The notes: generated by a model from the sequence alone, not told the origin. DNA of 64,000 bases from Sporosarcina luteola (GCF_007991495.1 NZ_BJYL01000032.1:16500-80499); one strand, 5' to 3'; positions 43,478 to 52,865 are shown, numbered from the stretch's first letter. Made by a program: numbers and translations.

Positions 43478-44224
43478 TTAAAAATTACGTCTGTTCTCCA
43501 TGACGAAGGACAAAAGCGAAATCCAATGATCCAAATTGCGTTTCACGGCGATATACTCGGAGGAGTCTTTTTTAATACGTTTATCAAGACTTGAGTAGAA
43601 ACGAATGACGTGAACGGGCTTCGTTTCATCATCCATGATAATTTTCATTTCAACTGTAGCAACTCTACGATGAATCGACTTTTTCACCATCGAAACTTTT
43701 TGATCGACAATAGGTTCAACAGATTGTCCAATCGCTTCGATTCGTTCGGCAGTCCCTTCAGCATCCTTGATAACAGCTTGTTTGCGCACTCCGTTTTCAT
43801 AGATCTCAAGAGCCAATAACTGTCCGTAGGAATACTCAGATAGTACATAGGGCATTTTCAAATAGGCTTTATTGACACGCTTCCCATCTGCAAGCAGGGC
43901 GGGTTCCCAAAAATGGATTCTCTTATTATTCTCATCAACAGCAATTTTTGAAAGAACATCAAAAGAAACGAAAGCGTGGGATTCTTCATAGCTCGATTTG
44001 GCAGGCTTAAAGGATTCAAGGTGTTCCAGCTGCTTTGTTTTCACTTTTTCCTCAGCACGCGTCGATAAGGCGAGGAAAAGGACAGCAAAACCGAAAAATG
44101 CTGCAAAAAAAATAAAGCCGGGGAGAATCGCATCCCGTCTAAGGAAATAAACTAACGCGGCGATTCCGATGATAGGCGCAAGGCAACCGAAGCGCACATA
44201 CCAATTGGATTGTGTGGAAGGCAA
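43478..44224 (-). CDS. Membrane protein with a cytosolic C-terminal domain, unrecognised
   Basis: 248 aa from TTG 44224 (GAGGG upstream). Two helices at residues about 11-28 and 34-53, then about 190 soluble residues with a mixed alpha/beta pattern (FVSFDVLSKIAVDENNKRIHFWEP, YSYGQLLALEIYENG, VATVEMKIIMDDE, HVIRFYSS). The tail layout resembles the DUF4429/PH-like proteins that follow short SHOCT or membrane segments, but I cannot name a family. It is a single-gene unit. Confidence 0.7.
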   Translation of the reverse strand: MPSTQSNWYVRFGCLAPIIGIAALVYFLRRDAILPGFIFFAAFFGFAVLFLALSTRAEEKVKTKQLEHLESFKPAKSSYEESHAFVSFDVLSKIAVDENNKRIHFWEPALLADGKRVNKAYLKMPYVLSEYSYGQLLALEIYENGVRKQAVIKDAEGTAERIEAIGQSVEPIVDQKVSMVKKSIHRRVATVEMKIIMDDETKPVHVIRFYSSLDKRIKKDSSEYIAVKRNLDHWISLLSFVMENRRNF

Positions 44225-44307
44225 AAAAATCCCTCATTTCAAAATTATAATATATGTATTTATCATATAGGATGCTAGCACGAATAACAATAAATCAATG
44301 AAAAAGC

Positions 44308-44343
44308 TGTCCCATAAAAGGCAGGGACAGCTTTTCAAGAACA
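44308..44343 (-). terminator. Terminator of pepF
   Basis: AAAAAGCTGTCCC pairs with GGGACAGCTTTT; it lies directly after the pepF stop on the minus strand. Confidence 0.85.
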
Positions 44344-44346
44344 AAA

Positions 44347-46167
44347 TCATTTAACCGATGCTGCTTCGATCTCATCCGTCAATTCTACAAGCTGATCGAT
44401 CAATTCGCCGATATAGGCGATTGTATCTTTCAACGGTTGTTCCGTCGTAATATCGACACCCGCCATCTTCGAAAGTTCAGCAGGAGTTTTTGTTCCGCCC
44501 GCTTGCAGTACTTTCAACCAATCGTCAACAGCTGGTTGGCCTTCTGCAAGGATACGCTTTGATACTTGAGTTGAAATTGTCAAACCGGCACTGTATGTGT
44601 ATGGATACAAGCCCATATAGTAATGCGGCTGGCGCATCCATGTCAATTCCGCACCTTCGTTGATTTGCACGTCTCCGCCCCAGAACTCTTCCAAGACACC
44701 ACGCTTCAAGCTATTCAATACATTGGCATTCACGCTGCCACCTGCATCAACGCGCTCATATACTTTGCGTTGGTACGCCGCTTCTAGTAAATGTGTAACG
44801 AAGTTATGATAATAGGTCCGAGCCACGATAGACGAAATGACCCAGCGTTTGAATTTCGGATCATCCGAATTGGAAAGCAGATGATTCGCCATAAGCATCT
44901 CGTTCATCGTTGACGGTGCTTCAATGAAATACATGGAAGGCCGTGAATTGAACATATTCTGGTGCTGATGTGCGTTATAGAAATGTCCGGCATGTCCAAG
45001 CTCATGCGCCAGAACGAAGACATCTTCCATACTGCCTGTCCAAGAAATCAAAATATAAGGGTGTACGCCATAAGGGCTTGAACAGAATGCACCTGTCGAT
45101 TTCCCGACGTTTTGAGCAAAATCTGTCCAACGCTCTTTATATGAACGGTCAACCATATTGATATAATCTTCACCCATAATTGCAAGTGCGTCATTGATAT
45201 ATTTCTTTGATTCTTCAATTGTGATTTTTGGTTCGTAATTTGGATCCAATGGAATTTTTAAATCCGAGAATGTCATCTCGTCCAGTCCATGCACTTTTTG
45301 AAGGAGTTTCGCATATTTGCGCATATGCGGTGCGAGTCCTTCCATGATCAAATCGATTTGACGATCATACATGGAGCGGTCAACTTCCTGATTGAATAGA
45401 AGATATTCGATTACATTTTCATATCCCCGTAGATCGGATGTTGTTTTCTCCTTTTGCAAATGAGTGTCGTATGCTTTCGCAGTTGTATGCTGATAGTCTC
45501 TTAACTTAGCATGAAAAGCATCATAAGCGGCTCTTCTTTTTTTAGTGTCCGTTTCGGATTCCCATCCGCCTTCAAAAGTTGTATAGCTTAGAGGGAACTT
45601 TTCGCCATCGACTTCAAATTCACCGAAGTTCATATCGACTAATTTCGTCGTATTGTATAACCCGTATGGTGCGTTTAATACGGAAGAGAAAGCTGCCAAT
45701 GTCTTTTCCACTTCAGGATGAAGTTTATGTGGTTTTTGGCGAATCAATTCTTTTAGATAGTTTTTATATGCCTCGGATTGATTCATCGCTTTTTCCAATA
45801 ATTCACTGGACACTTCGGAAAGCTCACTCGTAAAGAATGAAAGCTGGCTGCCAAGCTTGGAACCGATGGAACCATATTTGCTGGAGCGCATTTGGGATTC
45901 GTCATTCGTTTGGTCTTCGCTTAGTTTCAAGCTTTGGTAAGTCCCGATTGGCGTCATTTTACCCATGATTGATGCATAGCCATCCAAAGCTTCAATGATT
46001 GTCTTTTCATCAGTAATGTTACCTTTAAACCGTTCTTCAAAGGCAGCGACTTCACTTTCGAGTTGTTCGATGGCAGCATTGTAGTCATCTTCAGTTTTAA
46101 AAAGGTCTTCCAAATTCCAAGTTTCTTCAACTTTAACTTCTGAACGTGGTGGTAAGCTTTTAACCAA
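44347..46167 (-). CDS. pepF: Oligoendopeptidase F
   Basis: 606 aa, full length for the M3B family. The zinc site HELGHAGHF with the downstream Glu in IEAPSTMNEML is intact, and TGSMEDVFVLAHELGH and RPSMYFIEAP are diagnostic. It is a cytosolic metallopeptidase that degrades oligopeptides of about 7-17 residues. In Bacillus, overproduction affects sporulation signalling through PhrA-type peptides. It has its own terminator. Confidence 0.96.
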   Translation of the reverse strand: MVKSLPPRSEVKVEETWNLEDLFKTEDDYNAAIEQLESEVAAFEERFKGNITDEKTIIEALDGYASIMGKMTPIGTYQSLKLSEDQTNDESQMRSSKYGSIGSKLGSQLSFFTSELSEVSSELLEKAMNQSEAYKNYLKELIRQKPHKLHPEVEKTLAAFSSVLNAPYGLYNTTKLVDMNFGEFEVDGEKFPLSYTTFEGGWESETDTKKRRAAYDAFHAKLRDYQHTTAKAYDTHLQKEKTTSDLRGYENVIEYLLFNQEVDRSMYDRQIDLIMEGLAPHMRKYAKLLQKVHGLDEMTFSDLKIPLDPNYEPKITIEESKKYINDALAIMGEDYINMVDRSYKERWTDFAQNVGKSTGAFCSSPYGVHPYILISWTGSMEDVFVLAHELGHAGHFYNAHQHQNMFNSRPSMYFIEAPSTMNEMLMANHLLSNSDDPKFKRWVISSIVARTYYHNFVTHLLEAAYQRKVYERVDAGGSVNANVLNSLKRGVLEEFWGGDVQINEGAELTWMRQPHYYMGLYPYTYSAGLTISTQVSKRILAEGQPAVDDWLKVLQAGGTKTPAELSKMAGVDITTEQPLKDTIAYIGELIDQLVELTDEIEAASVK

Positions 46168-46258
46168 TTTTCATCTCTCCCTTTTATTACGGATGTCGAA
46201 CTAATGATAGTATATAGTAAAATGATAGAAAAGTAAAAATGAATTGTCTCTTTTGATT

Positions 46259-46561
46259 TTATTGCCCCTTTGGCAACTTCTCTATTTCATCTGCGACAAT
46301 AAAAGCGAGGTCTTCATTCCCGAAAAGTTGAAGGACGTCTAGCATCGTTTCATTATCGATAAATAATTCTTCAAATCCGTCATCACTGTCAATCACTTCC
46401 TTCAGCGCTGCGTTTTCAATCTGTTCGGGATAGGCTTTTTTATAGAGCATTTGTGGATCTAATTCATGATTCGCGCACCATTGTACAAATAGGCGGATCA
46501 TGAGTGTTTCGTCTTCTTTGTATTTTTGAATAATTTGTTCGTCAATATTTTTGAATTCCAT
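46259..46561 (-). CDS. Hypothetical acidic protein, unrecognised
   Basis: 100 aa from ATG 46561 (GGAGGG 6 nt upstream). Strongly acidic and helical: FKNIDEQIIQKYKEDETLMIRLFVQWCANHELDP, then a hinge and EELFIDNETMLDVLQLFGNEDLAFIVADEIE. No membrane segment or signal. Similar short proteins occur in Planococcaceae; function unknown. It lies divergent from the NUDIX genes. Confidence 0.75.
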   Translation of the reverse strand: MEFKNIDEQIIQKYKEDETLMIRLFVQWCANHELDPQMLYKKAYPEQIENAALKEVIDSDDGFEELFIDNETMLDVLQLFGNEDLAFIVADEIEKLPKGQ

Positions 46562-46622
46562 TGTTTGTCCCTCCATAGATAAGCTATGATTCTAAGTATA
46601 AACGATTAGGGGGATTTCTATC

Positions 46623-47039
46623 ATGAATCGTGTTGATGTTGTGTATGCAGTCATTTTAAAAGAAGGAAAAGTTCTGATGGTGAAGAATAAGAAATATAAT
46701 AATTGGACGTTGCCGGGAGGGGGAGTGGAGAAAGAGGAAACGTTGGAGCAGGCTGCAATCCGTGAAGTATGGGAAGAGACTGGACTGACGGTTGAAATTG
46801 GGAAGTTGCTTGCGGTGAATGAGACATTTAGGCAAAAGGAAAATAATCATGTATTGTTTTTCACATTCAGTACAGAAGTAATAGATGGAGAAGTTGCCAT
46901 TCAAGATAAAGATGGGATTTTAGATGTTCAGTGGAAGGATATTGATGAAGCGAATGAAGAGCTGCCTTATTATGCAGGCGGGATTGAGAAGCTTCTTGAA
47001 GAGTCAATACCGTATGTCTATCAGGGAGTTCAGGATTGA
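46623..47039 (+). CDS. NUDIX hydrolase (first of two)
   Basis: 138 aa. The complete NUDIX box reads GGGVEKEETLEQAAIREVWEETGL (GX5EX7REUXEEXGU). The N-terminus VDVVYAVILKEGKVLMVKN is typical of MutT-like enzymes. It hydrolyses a nucleoside diphosphate linked to another moiety; substrate unknown. A second NUDIX gene of a different subfamily follows 38 bp later, probably in the same transcript. Confidence 0.92.
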   Translation: MNRVDVVYAVILKEGKVLMVKNKKYNNWTLPGGGVEKEETLEQAAIREVWEETGLTVEIGKLLAVNETFRQKENNHVLFFTFSTEVIDGEVAIQDKDGILDVQWKDIDEANEELPYYAGGIEKLLEESIPYVYQGVQD

Positions 47040-47077
47040 GGAATATTTAATTAATATTAAATAAGGGGAAATGACGC

Positions 47078-47530
47078 ATGGGGTATATTGAAGATATTAG
47101 AGAAGTGGTCGGGAATCAACCTCTGTTGCTTACCGGTGTTGGGGTAGGTGTGTTTAATGAGAAAGGTGAAATTCTATTGCAGCAAAATGTAGACGGACGT
47201 TGGGGAATCCCGGGCGGCTTCATGGAACTTGGTGAATCTGCTGAGGAAGCCGGTCGAAGAGAAGTGCTGGAAGAGACCGGGATTGAGATCGGAAAAGTGG
47301 ATCTTGTAACAGTTGTTTCGGGCGAACATACACATACCGTATTGAAAAATGGGCATGAGTATTATTCCGTTACGATTGTATTTGTTTCGCAAGACATTCG
47401 TGGGGGGGAAATAAAGGCGGACGGCATTGAGACATTAGAAGCCGGTTTCTTTAATTTGCAGCAATTGCCGGAGAACTTGAATCCAATGATTAAATCTATG
47501 ATTCTTCAATATGTAGCAACGGTGAAATAA
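47078..47530 (+). CDS. NUDIX hydrolase (second of two)
   Basis: 150 aa. The NUDIX box is GGFMELGESAEEAGRREVLEETGI. The N-terminus (MGYIEDIREVVGNQPLLLTGVGVGVFNEKGEILLQ) is that of the YjhB/MutT-like group. Substrate unknown. It is followed by a very long hairpin terminator. Confidence 0.92.
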   Translation: MGYIEDIREVVGNQPLLLTGVGVGVFNEKGEILLQQNVDGRWGIPGGFMELGESAEEAGRREVLEETGIEIGKVDLVTVVSGEHTHTVLKNGHEYYSVTIVFVSQDIRGGEIKADGIETLEAGFFNLQQLPENLNPMIKSMILQYVATVK

Positions 47531-47540
47531 ATCAAAATGA

Positions 47541-47601
47541 TAGCCTTTGCGATAAGGGAGGCAGGCTGCATATGCCTGCATAGCTTATCGCAAAGGCTAG
47601 T
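47541..47601. terminator. Long bidirectional terminator hairpin
   Basis: TAGCCTTTGCGATAAG and CTTATCGCAAAGGCTA are perfect 16-bp arms around a loop that contains a smaller palindrome (GCAGGCTGCATATGCCTGC). It lies between convergent genes. Confidence 0.8.
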
Positions 47602-47632
47602 CGTAGTTTGTTGCTTTACAATTTGAAGTGTT

Positions 47633-48076
47633 TTACGATTTATTACTGACGAAAAAACGAACGATCCAATCGACATCGAGTGGTCCATCAACAATTTCAT
47701 AATAGAGAAGCGAATTTTGGATAATAAGGTTTTCAGCTACAATTATCGTTATACTATTCTCTTTCGCATCTCTTAAAACGATGGATAACTCATCGATATC
47801 ATCATCCGGATTTATTTCTTCGGGCTTCAATTTTTTAACATGGTAGTTTTGCAGGAATTGAAGCAACTCATCGACTTTAACTTGGTCATCCACGACCCAT
47901 GTTTCAAAGGGATTCCCGTGCATGGGCGGTTTATTAAAAGTGAGCGAATCGAATTCGGTATTTATGGATTCGAATAATTCATGAAAACTCTTTTCGTTAT
48001 AATCGTTGATGGCCTCGAGCATTGCATATGTTCCTCCGATAAGTAGCGCAATGAGCAAGACGGCTCGCATTTTCAT
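47633..48076 (-). CDS. Secreted or membrane-anchored protein, unrecognised
   Basis: 147 aa from ATG 48076 with AGGAGG 8 nt upstream. One N-terminal hydrophobic segment (residues about 3-20: RAVLLIALLIGGTYAML), then about 125 acidic extracytoplasmic residues with a beta-alpha pattern (WVVDDQVKVDELLQFLQNYHVKKL, ELSIVLRDAKENSITIIV). No family recognised. Confidence 0.72.
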   Translation of the reverse strand: MKMRAVLLIALLIGGTYAMLEAINDYNEKSFHELFESINTEFDSLTFNKPPMHGNPFETWVVDDQVKVDELLQFLQNYHVKKLKPEEINPDDDIDELSIVLRDAKENSITIIVAENLIIQNSLLYYEIVDGPLDVDWIVRFFVSNKS

Positions 48077-48232
48077 TTTCAATTCCTCCTGTCATTGTTT
48101 GTATAGTATACGCTCGTATCGCGCACGTGGAATAGTACTCATGCTATGTTTCAAGTAAAAGAAAAATTAACAAATAGACAATTAATGATATACTAGTATT
48201 CAATCTTTACAGAATTTATGGGAGGTAATGGA

Positions 48233-48712
48233 ATGACTAAAATTGAGAATGCAATTCAAGATGGATATGCCGATGATTTTGCGTGGTGTTATGGATGTGG
48301 ACGATTGAATGAGGACGGGCATCATTTCCGTACGGGTTGGGATGGTGAGAAAACGGTCACCTATTATGAGCCATCGGAGAAGCATACAGCAATTCCAGGT
48401 TTTGTGTATGGGGGAGTTATCGCCTCTTTAGTCGATTGTCACGGAACGGGTTCGTGTGCATTGGCACTCTATCGGAAAAATGGACATGAGCCTGGCGATG
48501 AAGCTGAAGTTCCACGTTTTGTAACCGCTTCCTTGAACGTGAATTATTTGAAACCTACACCACAAGGGATCGTGTTGAAGGCTGTAGGGACGGTTGAAGA
48601 GATTCATCCAAAGAAATGGAAAGTGGCTGTGGAAGTGTTTGCAGGTGAAGAGCTTTGTGCCACGGGTGAAGTTGTTGGAGTTGTTATGCCATCGACATTC
48701 ATTACGAAATAA
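48233..48712 (+). CDS. PaaI-type hotdog-fold thioesterase
   Basis: 159 aa from ATG 48233 (GGGAGG upstream). The hotdog signature is clear: PGFVYGGVIASLVDCHGTGSCALALY (substrate-pocket helix), VTASLNVNYLKPTP, and GEVVGVV at the end. The N-terminal WCYGCGRLNEDGHHF carries a Cys pair common in this subgroup. It probably hydrolyses acyl-CoA or aryl-CoA thioesters in the cytosol. It is monocistronic. Confidence 0.88.
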   Translation: MTKIENAIQDGYADDFAWCYGCGRLNEDGHHFRTGWDGEKTVTYYEPSEKHTAIPGFVYGGVIASLVDCHGTGSCALALYRKNGHEPGDEAEVPRFVTASLNVNYLKPTPQGIVLKAVGTVEEIHPKKWKVAVEVFAGEELCATGEVVGVVMPSTFITK

Positions 48713-48785
48713 AAGAAGTTGGCGAAACCTTTTGAAAAAGTCTTCGTACTAGTTAGTTGAAAGACGAAAGGAAAGGTGAAAATAA

Positions 48786-49016
48786 ATGGAAGGAATTATA
48801 ATTGTCGCCATCGTCATGTGTGTGCCTATCACTGCTATCATTACAGATTATAAGCGAAAAACGATGAGGTTTAAGGCAGATATGGTTCGTGAAGAAATAG
48901 AACTAGAGAAATTGAAGCAGCAGAACTTCATTATTGAGACTGAAAAAATGAAACTTGAATTGGAACAGATGAAACTCGATTACAGTTCCAGCAAGAACGA
49001 TATTATGAAGGCCTGA
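48786..49016 (+). CDS. Small coiled-coil membrane protein, tandem copy 1
   Basis: 76 aa. One membrane helix (IIIVAIVMCVPITAIITDY) and then a charged helical coiled coil EEIELEKLKQQNFIIETEKMKLELEQMKLDY. The next gene (49055-49294) is about 85 percent identical, so this is a tandem duplication. ATG 48786 follows GGAAAGG. No family is recognised; a phage-shock-like or cytoskeletal scaffold would fit the architecture but is speculation. Confidence 0.8.
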   Translation: MEGIIIVAIVMCVPITAIITDYKRKTMRFKADMVREEIELEKLKQQNFIIETEKMKLELEQMKLDYSSSKNDIMKA

Positions 49017-49054
49017 CTAAAGAAATCGATAATAAATGAAAAGGGTGGGGCCCA

Positions 49055-49294
49055 ATGGTAATGTTATATGTAACAGGAATTGTCGCCATCGTCATGTGTG
49101 TGCCAATTACTGCAATTATTACAGATTATAAGCGGAAAACAATGAAGTTCAAAGCTGAAATGGTTCGGGAAGAGATCGAACTGGAAAAATTAAAGCAGCA
49201 GAATTTTATTATCGAAACCGAAAAAATGAAGCTGGAGCTCGAACAAATGAAGCTCGATTATACATCTGGTAAAAATGATTTAATGAAAATCTGA
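49055..49294 (+). CDS. Small coiled-coil membrane protein, tandem copy 2
   Basis: 79 aa, same structure as the preceding gene: membrane helix VTGIVAIVMCVPITAIITDY and coiled coil ending in MKLDYTSGKNDLMKI. At the DNA level many differences from copy 1 are at third codon positions, so both copies appear to be under selection at protein level. It is followed 18 bp later by a DUF1992 gene, probably in the same operon. Confidence 0.8.
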   Translation: MVMLYVTGIVAIVMCVPITAIITDYKRKTMKFKAEMVREEIELEKLKQQNFIIETEKMKLELEQMKLDYTSGKNDLMKI

Positions 49295-49312
49295 TGAAAG
49301 CGTGGGTTGAGA

Positions 49313-49702
49313 ATGTCTGATAATAATTCAATGCCTCCCTATAACGATTTGATCGGTGATATGTTGAAGAATAAGAAGGAAGAAGGCGGAATGGAAAATC
49401 TGAAAGGGTTCGGGAAACCGTTACCGAAGGAATACTTTTCAGGTGACACCTTCCAGCACTTCCAGCGAATTGCGAAAGACGCGGGATATAAGCCACATTG
49501 GTTGAAGTTACAACATGAAATCTTTGCGTTAGTACAGAAAATCGATGAGGATTCATTGAATGAAGAACGAGCAGAGCTGGAAAAACGGGTTGAAACGGTG
49601 AACGAGAAAATCGCGGAGCATAATAAACATTGTCCGCCACCGATGTTAAAAGGGCGTATCTCGCTTGAGACACTGGATCGGGCGAAGGAAATTTGGAAAT
49701 AG
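49313..49702 (+). CDS. DUF1992 (DnaJ subfamily C member 28-like conserved domain) protein
   Basis: 129 aa from ATG 49313 (TTG 49307 possible). MPPYNDLIGDMLKNKKEEGGMENLKGFGKPLPKEYF matches DUF1992, followed by a long helix rich in Glu and Lys. Function unknown; it probably shares a transcript with the coiled-coil genes before it. Confidence 0.8.
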   Translation: MSDNNSMPPYNDLIGDMLKNKKEEGGMENLKGFGKPLPKEYFSGDTFQHFQRIAKDAGYKPHWLKLQHEIFALVQKIDEDSLNEERAELEKRVETVNEKIAEHNKHCPPPMLKGRISLETLDRAKEIWK

Positions 49703-49712
49703 AAAGGGGGGA

Positions 49713-50951
49713 TTGGCGATCAGGCAATTAAGCTGGATAATCGTCTTTTCCCTTTTTCTTTTTACAGGATGTTCTCAACTGAATGATGGAGAGGAGCGTA
49801 ATGAAATTCCAGACTTTAGTGAGAGGCATCCAGTGATTGAACCGCTGGAAATCACTTTTTCGAAGGTGGATCTCTTAATGGAAGAAATGTCCGTAGAGGA
49901 AAAGGTAGGGCAGTTATTGGTCGTTGGGATGAAAGGGAAGACGTTTAATCATGAAGTTGATCGGCTTATCCGACAATATCATGTAGGTGGACTCATACTA
50001 CTGGGCAAAAATGTCTCTACTCCTACCGGCATTTTGGATCTGTTGAATGAAAGTAAGAAGGCGAATGCTGACAATGAAATCCCGTTATTTCTTTCTGTAG
50101 ATGAAGAAGGCGGCCGTGTATCCCGTTTGCCGGCCAGTATGAAGAAATTGCCCCCAGCTGCTTCAATTGGCAAAAAGAATGATGAAGAATTTGCTTATGC
50201 TACTGGGGCATATCTTGCTGAGGTGCTTCAGTCACTCGGCTATAATATGAACTTTGCTCCGGTATTGGATGTCCATAGCAATCCCAAAAATCCAGTGATC
50301 GGGGACCGTTCTTTTTCGTCAGACCCGCAAGAAGTTGCTTCGATAGGCATGTCAGTTATGAAAGGAATGAGAGATAACGGAATCATATCCGTCGTCAAGC
50401 ATTTCCCTGGGCACGGGGATACACATATCGACTCCCATAAATCATTGCCGATTATTAATAAGAGCTTACAAGAGCTTCAACAAACTGAGCTAATCCCTTT
50501 TCAGCGGGCAATTGACGAACAAGTAGAGATGATCATGGTGGCGCATATTATGTTTCCGGAATTGGAAGAGGTATATCCTTCATCTTTATCAAAGAAAATC
50601 ATTACGGGTCTTTTGCGGGATGAAATGCATTACGATGGCGTCATCATTACGGACGATTTGACGATGGGGGCAATCGTCAATGATTATACTGTACCGCAAG
50701 CTGCTCTCCAATCTTTTATGGCGGGCAGTGACTTGCTGCTGATCGCTGGAGATTATCAAAATCAGGTCGATACTTTGGATGCATTGATAGCTGCTGTAAA
50801 ATCAGGGGCCATTACTGAAAAAAGACTTGATGAAAGTGTGAGACGTATTTTGGAGCTGAAGTACCGCTATAAGTTGGATGATCCTATTCAACAAGAGATT
50901 GATGTGGAAAATAGTAATCAGAAATACAAAGAACTATATAAAACAAACTAA
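49713..50951 (+). CDS. Glycoside hydrolase family 3 lipoprotein (NagZ/YbbD-like)
   Basis: About 412 aa; the start is placed at TTG 49713, next to AAAGGGGGG. Signal with lipobox LFLFTGCSQ. The GH3 barrel includes VGQLLVVGMKG, DEEGGRVSRLP, the nucleophile Asp in TDDLTMGAI and the His-containing loop KHFPGHGDTHIDSH that supplies the general acid/base dyad in NagZ enzymes. It cleaves N-acetylglucosamine from muropeptides. It lacks the C-terminal domain of full-length B. subtilis NagZ (642 aa), as many relatives do. Confidence 0.92.
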   Translation: MAIRQLSWIIVFSLFLFTGCSQLNDGEERNEIPDFSERHPVIEPLEITFSKVDLLMEEMSVEEKVGQLLVVGMKGKTFNHEVDRLIRQYHVGGLILLGKNVSTPTGILDLLNESKKANADNEIPLFLSVDEEGGRVSRLPASMKKLPPAASIGKKNDEEFAYATGAYLAEVLQSLGYNMNFAPVLDVHSNPKNPVIGDRSFSSDPQEVASIGMSVMKGMRDNGIISVVKHFPGHGDTHIDSHKSLPIINKSLQELQQTELIPFQRAIDEQVEMIMVAHIMFPELEEVYPSSLSKKIITGLLRDEMHYDGVIITDDLTMGAIVNDYTVPQAALQSFMAGSDLLLIAGDYQNQVDTLDALIAAVKSGAITEKRLDESVRRILELKYRYKLDDPIQQEIDVENSNQKYKELYKTN

Positions 50952-50962
50952 AGAAACAAACA

Positions 50963-51091
50963 GTTGCTTTCCGTTCCAGGCGGACGCTTTCCGCGGGCAT
51001 GGCTTCAGCCTCCTCACTTCGCTTCGCTGCGTTGCGGGGTCTTCAGCTCATGCTATTCCCGCAGGAGTCGCCGCCTGTAACGAAAAGCAAC
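50963..51091. repeat. Large palindromic intergenic repeat, copy R9
   Basis: About 129 bp, R1 orientation, termini GTTGCTTTCCG and CGAAAAGCAAC, 12 bp after the GH3 stop. Its inner part matches the CTTCAGCCTCC subtype of R3 and R6. Confidence 0.85.
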
Positions 51092-51208
51092 AGAAAATAC
51101 CAGGCACAATTCATATTTTTGCTCTATATAATGAGAAGAAAAACGAAACCTCCGATAGTTTCATCCGTATAAAGTAGTATAGAAGTCGAATTTAAGGAGG
51201 TTTTATTC

Positions 51209-51514
51209 ATGGAGAATACCGGGTTGAAAGTGTTGGTCCACGCAAGTGCGTTTTTTGCTCCTTTCTTGGTCCCATTTGTACTTTACTTAGTTGTAGATGA
51301 TTCGGAGATAAAGAGATTGTCCATCCAAGCGCTCCTGTTTCAATTGGTGATGGGTGCATTGATTTTCATATCGGTGATTTTGATTTTCTTCTTAATCGGT
51401 ATCCCAATGATTATTGTATTCGGATTGATGACGATCATCGTTCCGATTATTGGAATTGTGAAGTCATTGCAAGGTGAGACATATAATTATCCAATTGTCG
51501 GCAGATGGTTCTGA
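51209..51514 (+). CDS. DUF4870 domain membrane protein
   Basis: 101 aa; ATG 51209 follows AAGGAGG. Three hydrophobic segments with the DUF4870 pattern (HASAFFAPFLVPFVLYL, SIQALLFQLVMGALIFISVILIFFLIGIPM, FGLMTIIVPIIGIVKSLQGETYNYPIVG). The family is widespread and of unknown function. A terminator follows. Confidence 0.88.
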   Translation: MENTGLKVLVHASAFFAPFLVPFVLYLVVDDSEIKRLSIQALLFQLVMGALIFISVILIFFLIGIPMIIVFGLMTIIVPIIGIVKSLQGETYNYPIVGRWF

Positions 51515-51518
51515 TCGA

Positions 51519-51562
51519 TACGGCTCTCTTTTTGCGAAAGCGAAAAGGGGGCTGTTTTTGAA
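51519..51562 (+). terminator. Terminator of the DUF4870 gene
   Basis: CGGCTCTCTTTTTGC and GCGAAAAGGGGGCTG around GAAA, then TTTTTG. Confidence 0.75.
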
Positions 51563-51656
51563 TTGTTCGAATTCACTCATGTAACCCCTACTAAATGTAT
51601 ATGTTGGTATAAGCAGCTATTTTGTTTGATCAACAATTAAAAGAAAGGGGAGAGGT

Positions 51657-52865
51657 ATGAAGATCAAATTCAATCTTGTCACGCAGATTTTTATCGCCTT
51701 CGTGTTGGCAGTCATTTTGGGAAGTGTGTTTGGAAGCTCTATCGATTTTCTGAAGCCGTTCGGGGATTTGTTTTTAAGGCTTATTAAATTCATCATAGCC
51801 CCGCTGATTCTTTCGACATTGGTAGTCGGTGTTGCAAGTACGTCCGATCCGAAGCAGTTAGGGAGGATTGGATTCAAAACGGTCTCTTATTATTTGGCGA
51901 CAACCGCAATCGCAATTGTCATTGGACTAACGGTGGCATTTATCATTTCACCAGGAAAAGGCGTTTCGGTTTCAACCGATGGATTGGTAGCGCCGGAAGC
52001 AGCGACACAGGAACCACAAAGTGCCATCACGACTTTATTGAACATCGTTCCAGAAAATCCGTTCACAGCTTTATCATCTGGAAACGTTTTGCAAATCATT
52101 TTCTTCGCGTTATTCATTGGTCTCGCGATAACCTTGGTCGGTGAAAAAGCGCGTCCTGTCTATACGTTCTTTGAAGGATTTGCTGAAGTGATGTACAAGA
52201 TAACAGGGATTGTCATGAAAGTGGCGCCCATCGGTGTTTTAGGTTTACTTGCACCAGTTGTCGGCCAATATGGACTATCCGTTCTTCTGCCGCTTGTAAA
52301 AGTGATATTGGCGGTTTATATCGCTTGTATTCTTCACGCTCTCATTGTGTATGCATCTGCGGTGAAGACGTTTGCCGGTATGAGTCCTAAAACCTTTTTC
52401 AAAGGGATATCCCCGGCGGCGCTTGTCGCTTATAGTACAGCGAGTAGTTCGGGTACATTACCAGTGACGATTAAAAATACAAATGAAAACTTAGGCGTCC
52501 CTAATAAGATATCGAGCTTTGTCCTTCCGTTGGGTGCAACTGTCAACATGGATGGAACTGCGATTTATCAGGGGGTTGCCGTTATATTCATCGCACAATT
52601 CTATAGTTTGGAATTGTCGTTTATGCAATTGTTGACAGTCGTGCTCATTACAATTTTAGCATCGATTGGAACAGCTGGAGTTCCGGGCGCGGGAATGGTG
52701 ATGTTGGCAATGGTATTGACATCTGTCAATATGCCGCTTGAAGGAATTGCTTTAATTGCCGGTATCGACAGAGTTCTGGACATGATGCGAACATCCGTCA
52801 ATGTCGTAGGGGATGCATCCGCAGCTGTCGTCGTCGCGGGGACGGAAAAGGAAAGAGTGGACTGA
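51657..52865 (+). CDS. Dicarboxylate/amino acid:cation symporter (DAACS family)
   Basis: 402 aa; ATG 51657 follows GGGGAGAGG. The family signatures are all there: the serine-rich hairpin SSSGTLPVTIKN, the NMDGTAIYQGV cation/substrate motif and the GTAGVPGAGMVML region, within eight helices and two re-entrant loops. It imports glutamate, aspartate or C4-dicarboxylates with protons or sodium (GltT/GltP/DctP group). The exact substrate cannot be read. It is a single gene. Confidence 0.93.
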   Translation: MKIKFNLVTQIFIAFVLAVILGSVFGSSIDFLKPFGDLFLRLIKFIIAPLILSTLVVGVASTSDPKQLGRIGFKTVSYYLATTAIAIVIGLTVAFIISPGKGVSVSTDGLVAPEAATQEPQSAITTLLNIVPENPFTALSSGNVLQIIFFALFIGLAITLVGEKARPVYTFFEGFAEVMYKITGIVMKVAPIGVLGLLAPVVGQYGLSVLLPLVKVILAVYIACILHALIVYASAVKTFAGMSPKTFFKGISPAALVAYSTASSSGTLPVTIKNTNENLGVPNKISSFVLPLGATVNMDGTAIYQGVAVIFIAQFYSLELSFMQLLTVVLITILASIGTAGVPGAGMVMLAMVLTSVNMPLEGIALIAGIDRVLDMMRTSVNVVGDASAAVVVAGTEKERVD

